The translations under genes and the position numbers were made by a program. This document shows positions 7,334 through 13,371 of a stretch of DNA of 18,595 bases, one piece after another. Below the pieces are notes generated by a model. That model was not told the origin of the DNA. It saw only the letters and a list, made by a program, of their open reading frames with translations, and did not search any database. This DNA comes from DATEUP01 sp035283065 (GTDB lineage: Archaea > Thermoplasmatota > DTKX01 > DATEUP01). The stretch lies in contig DATEUP010000158.1 of assembly GCA_035283065.1 (NCBI GenBank), positions 1 through 18,595 on the forward strand, read 5' to 3'. Within the stretch, counting starts at the first letter, position 1; every line of letters begins with the position of its first letter.

Positions 7334-8596
7334 GTGCCCACGCATGAGATGGACCTGTCGGCGCCGCCCCCGGACCTTGCGGATGCGCTTGCGGCCGCCT
7401 ACGAGCGTACGCTTCGTGGGTTCGACCTGCCCGCGCTGCGCGCATTCGGGTCGGCGAGGGCCCCCCTGGCAGAGGCCGCCGCCTGGCCGAGCCCGCTTGT
7501 GCAGGCGGACGTGGCAGGCGCCCCGGGGTGGATGCTTCTGCCCCACCCCGCGAAGGGGCAGATCATGCCCGGGCCCCCCTTGCAGGCACTCGGCACAGCG
7601 AGCGCGCCCCACAAGCCCCCGGGCCTGGCGGCCCCTCCCGCGTACGCTGGAAGCCAAGTGTGGTGTTGCCCCGCGCCGGCGCTTCCCCATCTGTTGCAAA
7701 TGGCGCACCGCGAATTCACGCCGCTTGCGGCGGCCATCGCAAAGGCACTCGAACGGAAGGCCAAGGACTTCGAAAAAACCGCGAAGCGCGAGGGCCCGCG
7801 GGGGGAAGCTGCAAAGGATCTCGCCCAAGTCCAGTCGGTTCTCACCGCTCTACGGGCGCCGCGCGGGACGGCCCCGGACGCGGCCGACGCGCTCGGCCTC
7901 GGCCTGCGTGTGGCGGATCCTGCGCTCGCGAGGTACGCTTTCTGGTCCCTTCTTGCGAAGATGGTGCAGTCCGTTCCGAGGCGCGACGTCGACCTCGTCC
8001 TCGTCGTTTCGCCCCAGGCACGCCGCCCCGCGACAGCGAAGTGGGTCTCGTTGCGGGAGCTCCAAGCCGCCTTGGCGGACGCAAGCGGGGCCGCCTGGGA
8101 GCCCATCGTGGCCTCTCGCGTCGTGCGATACCGAAATGCGACGGCCACCCGGATGGGGACTCATTGGCCGTGCATCGCCGACCGCGCGCTGCTGCTCGCG
8201 GAGGCGCGCGGGCTCCCGACCCTCTACGCGGAGGGCTCCGTGGAGGCGTCGGCCGTGGACTACTTCATGAACGTCTCGCAGGTCGGCCTCGCGGGCCAGG
8301 ACGATCCGGCTTTCAGGCAGGCGTGGCGTTCCGCCGCCGCCCGCGAGGCCATCCCCAACCTCCAGTGGGCCGCAGCGGAGGTCGTGTCCGGACGCGTGGA
8401 CGCCGAGGCCCTTTCTCGCGTCGATGGCGCCGACGAGCCGGGCACGGCCGAGGGGATCATGGAATTCTGGCGGGCCAACCAGCCGCGGCTCCAGAAACTT
8501 CTCGAGGTGGCTGCGGGGCGCGGCGACCTCACGGTCGTGTTCGCCGACTGCACGGAGTTGCACGGGGCGCACCCCGTGCCCACAAAGGGCCCGTGA
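7334..8596 (+). CDS. Hypothetical protein, 420 residues
   Basis: Not recognised. The frame is long, has GC-rich codon use like its neighbours and ends exactly at a convergent gene boundary, so it is very likely real. The start is GTG at 7334 or ATG at 7349; neither has a good Shine-Dalgarno site. The N-terminal half is Ala/Pro-rich and includes VWCCPAPALPHLLQM, followed by a charged helix (ALERKAKDFEKTAKREG, about residues 138-154) that may be coiled-coil. The C-terminal half has RDVDLVLVVSPQARRP, a THWPCIADRALLLAEARGLPTLY segment and a final GDLTVVFADCTELHGAHP. No transmembrane helix or known catalytic motif is evident. The four Cys are too scattered for a standard zinc site. It is likely paired with the preceding 118-residue gene. 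Confidence 0.8.
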   Translation: MPTHEMDLSAPPPDLADALAAAYERTLRGFDLPALRAFGSARAPLAEAAAWPSPLVQADVAGAPGWMLLPHPAKGQIMPGPPLQALGTASAPHKPPGLAAPPAYAGSQVWCCPAPALPHLLQMAHREFTPLAAAIAKALERKAKDFEKTAKREGPRGEAAKDLAQVQSVLTALRAPRGTAPDAADALGLGLRVADPALARYAFWSLLAKMVQSVPRRDVDLVLVVSPQARRPATAKWVSLRELQAALADASGAAWEPIVASRVVRYRNATATRMGTHWPCIADRALLLAEARGLPTLYAEGSVEASAVDYFMNVSQVGLAGQDDPAFRQAWRSAAAREAIPNLQWAAAEVVSGRVDAEALSRVDGADEPGTAEGIMEFWRANQPRLQKLLEVAAGRGDLTVVFADCTELHGAHPVPTKGP

Positions 8597-8600
8597 GGGG

Positions 8601-8619
8601 CGCCGTCACACCGACGGCG
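8601..8619. terminator. Perfect hairpin at the convergent gene junction
   Basis: CGCCGTC-ACACC-GACGGCG has a perfect 7-bp stem and 5-nt loop. It starts 5 nt after the stop of the 420-residue gene and overlaps the last codons of metF. It could end or protect both convergent transcripts. No T-run is present, so the terminator role is inferred from position. Confidence 0.45.
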
Positions 8620-9583
8620 GCCGCGGCAGGAGCCCCGCCTCATCCATGATCGGGCGCACGGCCTCCTCCCAGTTGATCGCCATGATGTGGACGCCGGCCA
8701 CGCCGCGAAGTTCGCGCACGCCGTCGATGATCTCGACGGCCAGGCGCTTGCCGTAGGCGGCGGGGTCGCTTGCCGCGTCGATCTCCTCAAGGACCCGCTT
8801 CGGGATCACGATCCCCGGTACTTTCTCCGCGAGGTAGTGCGCGGTCTTCGCGCTCTTGAGCGGGATGATCCCGACGAGGAGCCTGGCGCCGTCCAGCGCT
8901 CCGGCGCTCCGGGCCTCGCCAAGGAAGGCCTCGAACTTCTCGAGGTCGAACACCGCCTGGGTCTGGAAGAAGTCGGCACCCGCCGCGACCTTCTCGCCAA
9001 GGAGCCGGAGGGCGACCTCCGTGGACCCGCCGAAAGGGTTGCAGGTGCCGCCGATGAGGAGGTGCGGCGCGTGGGACAAGTCCGTCCCGGCAAAGTCCTT
9101 CGACTCGTCCCGGAGGCGCCTTGCAAGCCCGATGAGGCCCGCCGCGTCGAGGTCGTGGACGGCCTTGGCCGTGGGGTCGTTGCCGATGTGGATCGGGTCC
9201 CCCCCGAGGCAGAGGATGTTGCGCACCCCGAGAGCCGAGGCCCCGAGGAGGTCCGACTGGAGCGCGAGGCGGTTGCGGTCCCGCGTGGTGACCTGGAGGA
9301 CGGGCTCGACGCCCTCGCTGCGCAGGACGACCGCGCCTGCAAGCGAGGACATGTGTACGCGCGCGGTCTGGTTGTCCGTGATGTTCACAGCGTCTGCACA
9401 GCCGCGCAGCACGCGCGCCTTCTCGCGCAGCGCCGAGGCGTCGGCGCCCCGGGGCGGTGTGACCTCGGACGTGCAGACGAACGCGCGGGCTTCGAGGAGC
9501 CTTGACAGGTTCGACGACACGGAAGGCTGCGCTTCCCGGTCCCCGCGCGGTGCGGCGGCTCCCACGGCCGTCCACGGGTTCAT
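8606..9583 (-). CDS. metF: Methylenetetrahydrofolate reductase (MetF family)
   Basis: The 325-residue product fits the MetF TIM-barrel flavoenzyme, which reduces 5,10-methylene- to 5-methyl-tetrahydrofolate. The family acid Glu40 lies in CTSEVTPPRG, followed by NITDNQTARVHMSS. The FAD/folate motif is ILCLGGDP with Asp129, where many bacterial enzymes read RGDPP. HLLIGGTCNPF, FFQTQAVFDLEKF and LLVGIIPLKS follow in order, and the end is INWEEAVRPIMDEAGLLP. The start is the ATG at 9583; the frame is open further upstream but AT-rich and outside family limits. An AT-rich box at 9607-9616 predicts a leaderless message. Together with fhs and folB it supports tetrahydrofolate as the carrier. The electron donor (NADH, NADPH or a partner such as MetV) cannot be told; no metV-like gene is in the window. 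Confidence 0.93.
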   Translation of the reverse strand: MNPWTAVGAAAPRGDREAQPSVSSNLSRLLEARAFVCTSEVTPPRGADASALREKARVLRGCADAVNITDNQTARVHMSSLAGAVVLRSEGVEPVLQVTTRDRNRLALQSDLLGASALGVRNILCLGGDPIHIGNDPTAKAVHDLDAAGLIGLARRLRDESKDFAGTDLSHAPHLLIGGTCNPFGGSTEVALRLLGEKVAAGADFFQTQAVFDLEKFEAFLGEARSAGALDGARLLVGIIPLKSAKTAHYLAEKVPGIVIPKRVLEEIDAASDPAAYGKRLAVEIIDGVRELRGVAGVHIMAINWEEAVRPIMDEAGLLPRPPSV

Positions 9584-9598
9584 GGCCCTTCGAGTCTT

Positions 9599-9652
9599 AC
9601 TCCTAATGAAATATCTTATGCCTAGGATCATTCCAATAAGAATTTTCCAAGT
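9599..9652. promoter_or_regulatory. AT-rich island holding the metF promoter
   Basis: This ~54-bp stretch is conspicuously AT-rich. On the minus strand AAGATATTTC (about 9607-9616) lies at the right distance for transcription to begin at or next to the metF ATG (9583). A second AT run, GGAAAATTCTTATTGG, lies just upstream. The rest of the 106-bp gap to the rdgB stop shows nothing else. Confidence 0.5.
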
Positions 9653-9689
9653 CCCTCGCCGAGGCGGCGGTCGCCCGCGCAATGCCCCC

Positions 9690-10283
9690 TCACGCCCGGC
9701 GCCTGACCTCTCGGGAGAGGAACTCGGAGAGCTTGGCAAGCGCGCGGCCCCGGTGGGAGAGGGCCAGCTTTTTCTCGAGCGGCATCGCGCCAAAGGTGAC
9801 CGCCGACCCTTCGGGCACAAAGATCGGGTCGTACCCAAAGCCGCCGCTGCCTTTGGGCGCACGCGCGATCGTGCCGTGGGCCTCGCCGCGGAAGAGGTGC
9901 GTCTCTCCGTGGAACGAGAGCGCGACAACGGAGCCAAAGCGCGCGCGCCGGTCCTCGGCGCCCTTGAGGAGCTTCAGGACCCCGTTGAGCCCCACGGTGC
10001 GCAGCACGTAGGCCGAATAGACCCCCGGAAAGCCGTGGAGCGCGTCGATGAAGAGGCCCGAGTCCTCGAGGCAGAAATCGCCTTCCACCTCGCCGGCAAG
10101 CTCCTGGAGCCCGAAGGAGGCGACCTCCTCGAGCGTGTCGGCCTGGAGCTCGTGGTAGGTACGGTCGAGGTGGTGGAGCTCGAGGGGCAGCCCTGCAAGC
10201 CCCGCGCGGAACTCCCGGACCTTGCCCGGGTTGTGGGTGACCAGCGTGAGCCTCCGGGGCCCCTTGCGTGGTGGTTTAGGCAT
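9690..10283 (-). CDS. rdgB: XTP/dITP diphosphatase (RdgB/HAM1 family)
   Basis: The 197-residue protein matches the inosine triphosphate pyrophosphatase family, which hydrolyses deaminated purine triphosphates (ITP, dITP, XTP) to monophosphates and keeps them out of nucleic acids. Landmarks in order are THNPGKVREF (16-25, substrate-binding loop), the metal-binding EDSGL (73-77), GFPGVYSAYV, FGYDPIF (149-155) and LSHRGRAL (175-182). The ATG at 10283 overlaps the bud32 stop by 8 nt, and a GGAGG site 7 nt upstream lies inside bud32, so translation is coupled. The ten N-terminal residues are basic. The frame is open further upstream, but that part overlaps bud32 and is not used. It is the third gene of the kae1-bud32-rdgB operon. 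Confidence 0.95.
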   Translation of the reverse strand: MPKPPRKGPRRLTLVTHNPGKVREFRAGLAGLPLELHHLDRTYHELQADTLEEVASFGLQELAGEVEGDFCLEDSGLFIDALHGFPGVYSAYVLRTVGLNGVLKLLKGAEDRRARFGSVVALSFHGETHLFRGEAHGTIARAPKGSGGFGYDPIFVPEGSAVTFGAMPLEKKLALSHRGRALAKLSEFLSREVRRRA

Positions 10284-10920
10284 ACCTGCGCCTCCTCTCG
10301 ATCTTGCCGATGTGCGCCGCGACCCGCGCGCCTTCCGCGCCAAGGACGGCCCGGTACCCCTCAAGGACAAGGCCGAAGTCCGCGGCGTGGGGAAGGTGCG
10401 TGGCGGCAAAAGAGTCTTTGAAGGCTTTGAGGTCGACGGCCCGCTCCTCGAGGCGGTCGCCGACCTGCCCGAGGGAGAAGTCGAGGACGTGCACCGTCCC
10501 CCCCTTCAGGATGATGTTCGAGGTCGTCAGGTCGCCGTGGATGATCCCCGCCTTGTGGAGGCGGCCGACCGCCTCACCGACGGCGCGCGCGGCGCGGCGC
10601 CGCAGGGGACCTGGCATCGTGTCGAAGCTCTCGCGGAGCGCGCGCCTGCCGAGGTACTCGAGGACGAGTGTCTGGGCCTCGGGGTCGGCGTCGAGCACGG
10701 CGGGGGCGGAAACGCCCGCTTCGCGGGCGCGCCTAAGGAGCCGGGCCTCGTTCCGCATCCGCCCGCGCGCGATGGCCGTCTCGAGTTCGGCGATCCGGTA
10801 GGCCTTGGGGTGGCGCTGCTTGAGGACAACGAGCCGGCCGAAGCGCGAGGCGGTCGTGAGGGTAGCCTCCGCGCCCCGGTAGATGACCTCGCCGGGGCCG
10901 TGGGGGGCCGCCTCCGCCAT
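10276..10920 (-). CDS. bud32: KEOPS complex kinase/ATPase Bud32
   Basis: The 214-residue protein is a small Bud32-type kinase, the KEOPS subunit that drives t6A tRNA modification by Kae1 through ATP hydrolysis. Seen in the sequence are VVLKQRHPKAYR with Lys34, the RNEARLL helix with Glu58, the catalytic loop HGDLTTSNIIL (Asp130, Asn135), the metal-binding DFSLG (Asp147), and EERAVDLKAFK typical of Bud32. It ends in the basic tail IERRRRYA, as archaeal Bud32 proteins usually do. It starts 3 nt after the kae1 stop with GGAGGG 8 nt upstream. In several archaea Kae1 and Bud32 are one fused protein; here they are separate but tightly coupled. Confidence 0.96.
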   Translation of the reverse strand: MAEAAPHGPGEVIYRGAEATLTTASRFGRLVVLKQRHPKAYRIAELETAIARGRMRNEARLLRRAREAGVSAPAVLDADPEAQTLVLEYLGRRALRESFDTMPGPLRRRAARAVGEAVGRLHKAGIIHGDLTTSNIILKGGTVHVLDFSLGQVGDRLEERAVDLKAFKDSFAATHLPHAADFGLVLEGYRAVLGAEGARVAAHIGKIERRRRYA

Positions 10921-10923
10921 GGG

Positions 10924-11943
10924 TTACGCCCTCCAAGTGACCGCGACCTGGTCGGTCCGGTAGCGCTGCCGGACGGCGCTTGCCTCGAGCGGGATGCCCC
11001 CCGAGGCGCGGTATTCGAGCGCGCCTGCAAGCGCGATCATCGCGCCGTTGTCGGGAAGGAGCGCGCGCGGCGGCACGAAGAACTTCGCGCCGCGCTCGCG
11101 GCACATCGTCTCGACCATGGCCTGGAGGCGTTTGTTCTGGACGACGCCCCCTCCGATGACGACCTCGTCCTTGCGCGCGTGGGCAAGCGCGCGCTCCGTC
11201 GTCTCGCAGAGCATCGCGAAGCAGGTCTCCTGGATCGAATAGCAGAGGTCGGCAAGCCCGGCGCCGGCCTTGCGGAGCGCGAGGGCCGCGGTGAGGATCC
11301 CCGAAAAGGCGAGGTCCATCCCCTTCACGGAGTAGGGAAGTTCGAGGTACCGCTGCCCGCGGCGCGCAAGCTCCTCGACCTTCGGCCCTCCTGGGAAGGA
11401 GAGCCCCACCTCAAGGGCAAACTTGTCGAGCATGTTCCCAAGCCCCACGTCGAGCGTCTCGCCGAACACGCGGTATTTGCCCCCCGCGTAGGCGATGATC
11501 TGCGTGTTGCCGCCAGAGGCGTAGAGGAGGAGGGGGTCCGTGGCGTCGGTGAGGACGCGCCCGACCTCTAGGTGGGAGACGCAGTGGTTCACGCCGACGA
11601 GGGGCACCTCGAAGGAAAGGGAAAGGGCGCGCGCCGTCGTGGCTGCCGTGCGCAGGCACGGCCCCAAGCCCGGGCCCTGGGAGAAGCAGACGACGTCGAG
11701 GTCGCCGGGGGAAAGCCCCGATTCCTCGAAGGCGGCGGCAAGGAGCGAGGGCAGGAGGTCGGCGTGGTGCTCGGCGGCCTCGCGCGGGTGAATCCCGCCC
11801 TTCGCGGGGCGGAACATGTCCACACGGTTGGCGAGGACCTCGAAGCCCGAGGGTTCGCTGCCGCGCACGATTCCGACTCCGGCGGTGTGCGCGGTCCCTT
11901 CGATGCCAAGCGCGGTAACCGCCTTGGCGCCTCCAGCGCTCAT
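10924..11943 (-). CDS. kae1: tRNA N6-threonylcarbamoyladenosine synthase subunit Kae1
   Basis: The 339-residue protein is the catalytic KEOPS subunit that transfers threonylcarbamoyl to A37 of ANN-decoding tRNAs. The metal ligands are visible as VNHCVSHLEVG (His120, His124) and LLPDNGAMIA (Asp298). ASAC-fold ATPase landmarks include EAAEHHADLLP, SQGPGLGPCLR, YASGGNTQII, LDKFALEVGLSFPGGP and GGGVVQNKRLQ. The start is the ATG at 11943, which gives the usual N-terminus (ALGIEGTAHTAGVGI). The frame stays open for about 250 further codons upstream, but this only mirrors the divergent gene. A TATA-like box at 11971-11980 predicts a leaderless message. It leads the kae1-bud32-rdgB operon. Confidence 0.97.
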   Translation of the reverse strand: MSAGGAKAVTALGIEGTAHTAGVGIVRGSEPSGFEVLANRVDMFRPAKGGIHPREAAEHHADLLPSLLAAAFEESGLSPGDLDVVCFSQGPGLGPCLRTAATTARALSLSFEVPLVGVNHCVSHLEVGRVLTDATDPLLLYASGGNTQIIAYAGGKYRVFGETLDVGLGNMLDKFALEVGLSFPGGPKVEELARRGQRYLELPYSVKGMDLAFSGILTAALALRKAGAGLADLCYSIQETCFAMLCETTERALAHARKDEVVIGGGVVQNKRLQAMVETMCRERGAKFFVPPRALLPDNGAMIALAGALEYRASGGIPLEASAVRQRYRTDQVAVTWRA

Positions 11944-11970
11944 CGAACGCGCGGCGACGTGCCCTCGGTG

Positions 11971-11980
11971 GAAATACGTT
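11971..11980. promoter_or_regulatory. Shared TATA-like box between kae1 and the divergent amidohydrolase-like gene
   Basis: GAAATACGTT (minus strand AACGTATTTC) is the only AT-rich element between the two divergent genes. Toward kae1 it predicts transcription near 11950, 7 nt from the ATG. Toward the plus strand it predicts a start near 12001, about 60 nt before the TTG at 12059. Confidence 0.45.
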
Positions 11981-12058
11981 TGGAGGGGGGGCCGAACGCT
12001 TTTTGCGCGCGCCCCCATTCGGGGGGAAGGCGCTCGCGGCCCGGGGGGAAGGCGGGAC

Positions 12059-12856
12059 TTGAACGACGCGTGGATGCTCGACACCCATGTGTTCGCCTTC
12101 TCCCCGGCCTTCGTCCGCGAGAGCGGACTCCCCGCGCGCCTTGACGGGACTTTTGACACGCTCGTTGAGGATATGGATCGCGCACGGGTGAAGCGTGCGA
12201 TCGCGACCTTGTTCGTAACGGCCAACGACGACCTCTTCGAATCGGTGGCGGCGGGCCTCGGAAGGCATTCCGGCCGGCTTGCGGCGCAACTCAACATCCC
12301 CGTCACAAGGCCCCAGTGGGCGGCCTCGAACCTGCTTGCGGCCAAGCACGACTCGCGGATCGCGGGGGCGCGCGTTGCCCCTTCGCTCTTCAAGGTCCAG
12401 CCCGTCGACGGTTCCCTCGAGCAGGTCTGGCAAGCCTGCGAAGCCGCGCGCCTGCCCGTGCAGGTCGTGGTCGACGGGTCGAGGTTCTGCGAGCCCCGCA
12501 CCCTGGCAATCCTCGCGCGCGAAAGGCCCGAGCTCACCCTCGTCCTCTCCCTCTCGAGTGCGCGCCACCGAGCGGGCCTACCTGCGCTTGCCAAGTTCCC
12601 GCGAGTCTTCTTCCAGCTACCCGCCCTGCTCGACGGCGAGATCAAGGCGAAAAGGCCGGCCCTCATGCGATGGGCGGTCCGGCATTTGCCTGCGGAGCGC
12701 CTCATGTTCGGGTCGGACCGGCTGGGCCGCGAGGCGAGCTACTTCGCGAAGGTCGGTGCGCTCCTTGAGGTCCCCCCGGGGGTGCGCCGCCAGCTCGCGC
12801 GCGAGACGGCGCTCGAGGTCTATGGGAGCCGCCTCCCCGCATGGCGCGGGCCGTGA
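12059..12856 (+). CDS. Amidohydrolase-like (PF04909-type) TIM-barrel protein, probably lacking full metal site
   Basis: About 265 residues. Three features suggest the amidohydrolase-2 (metal-dependent hydrolase) family. MLDTHVFAF at the N-terminus gives the first-strand D-x-H. A barrel-like alternation includes RLPVQVVVDGSRFCEPRTLAILARERPELTLVL. A C-terminal RLMFGSDRLGREASYF matches the family's (I/L)-L-FGSD motif (Asp220). The usual histidines are missing: the H-x-H after strand 1 is H-V-F, the strand-5 position reads VVVDG, and the strand-6 position (often AH-G) reads LSLSS. The protein may be a non-catalytic relative or a specialised enzyme. The start is TTG at 12059 with GGAAGG just upstream; ATG at 12074 is the alternative. 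It is divergent from kae1; no substrate can be inferred. Confidence 0.7.
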   Translation: MNDAWMLDTHVFAFSPAFVRESGLPARLDGTFDTLVEDMDRARVKRAIATLFVTANDDLFESVAAGLGRHSGRLAAQLNIPVTRPQWAASNLLAAKHDSRIAGARVAPSLFKVQPVDGSLEQVWQACEAARLPVQVVVDGSRFCEPRTLAILARERPELTLVLSLSSARHRAGLPALAKFPRVFFQLPALLDGEIKAKRPALMRWAVRHLPAERLMFGSDRLGREASYFAKVGALLEVPPGVRRQLARETALEVYGSRLPAWRGP

Positions 12857-12908
12857 GCGGCCGCAAGCTTGATGGCGGGCCCCGGGGCATCCCGCCGGGG
12901 ACCCCCCC
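12857..12908. other. Short GC-rich gap with overlapping inverted repeats
   Basis: GGCGGG (12874-12879) can pair with CCCGCC (12891-12896), and CCCCGG (12880-12885) with CCGGGG (12895-12900). The two pairings are mutually exclusive. They lie between the amidohydrolase-like stop and the TTG at 12909, so they could form a 3'-end hairpin or a leader structure. Confidence 0.35.
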
Positions 12909-13199
12909 TTGGACCTCCAAATCGTCTGCGCGAACTGCTCGGCCGAATTCACGGCATCGGCCGACGACCCGAAGTGGCCCTGCCCCTCCTGCAGCCACGA
13001 AATCGAGAACGTCCGGTACCCCTTTCTCACCCGCCGCGTCGCGCACGCGAAGGCGCACCGCGGGGAGACGGATTGGGAAGCCATGTTCGATGAGGTCCTC
13101 GCGGCGGCGCACGGGAAGGTGATCGCCCTCGAAGCCCGGCTCGACCGGCTCGAGTCCGAGAACCGGCGACTCAAGGGTGGCCCGCCGAAGGCCGACTGA
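12909..13199 (+). CDS. Small zinc-ribbon protein with C-terminal coiled coil
   Basis: The 96-residue product starts at TTG 12909. A zinc ribbon is clear: VCANCSAEF and WPCPSCSHEI give two CxxC knuckles about 15 residues apart. A short linker (ENVRYPFLTRRVAHAKAHRG) follows, then helix DWEAMFDEVLAAAHGKV, then a heptad-like segment VIALEARLDRLESENRRLKGG typical of a dimerising coiled coil. There is no obvious DNA-binding domain besides the ribbon. Function unknown; a dimeric adaptor or nucleic-acid-binding regulator is possible. Upstream support is weak (CGGGGA, about 7 nt before the TTG). It is followed by a hairpin at 13210-13225, which suggests its transcript ends there. Confidence 0.7.
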   Translation: MDLQIVCANCSAEFTASADDPKWPCPSCSHEIENVRYPFLTRRVAHAKAHRGETDWEAMFDEVLAAAHGKVIALEARLDRLESENRRLKGGPPKAD

Positions 13200-13209
13200 C
13201 CCCCCCGCC

Positions 13210-13225
13210 GCCCGGCTTGCCGGGC
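13210..13225 (+). terminator. Hairpin after the zinc-ribbon gene (6-bp stem, CTTG loop)
   Basis: GCCCGG-CTTG-CCGGGC followed by CCTTT begins 11 nt after the stop at 13199. It is the best terminator-like element in the window because a short T-run follows. The remaining gap to 13371 holds only a weak AT patch (GTCAAATAG, about 13264-13272), a possible promoter for the kinase. Confidence 0.5.
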
Positions 13226-13371
13226 CCTTTCCGACGTTCAAGGCGTGCGGCTGGGCGCCAAAGAGTCAAATAGCCTCGAAAAGGTCGTCGGCCCGAGGTC
13301 TCCGGCTGCCTGGCGGTTCGGCCGACGGCCGGAGCGGTGCGGGGGTACCTTCGACGGCCCGGCAAGCGCCC

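Noticed and set aside
10222..11571. 449-codon plus-strand frame across bud32 and kae1
   Set aside because: It is antisense to two well-supported genes and shows no recognisable protein features.
11944..12705. N-terminal extension of kae1
   Set aside because: The open frame continues only because it shadows the divergent amidohydrolase-like gene; Kae1 proteins begin at the position of the ATG at 11943.
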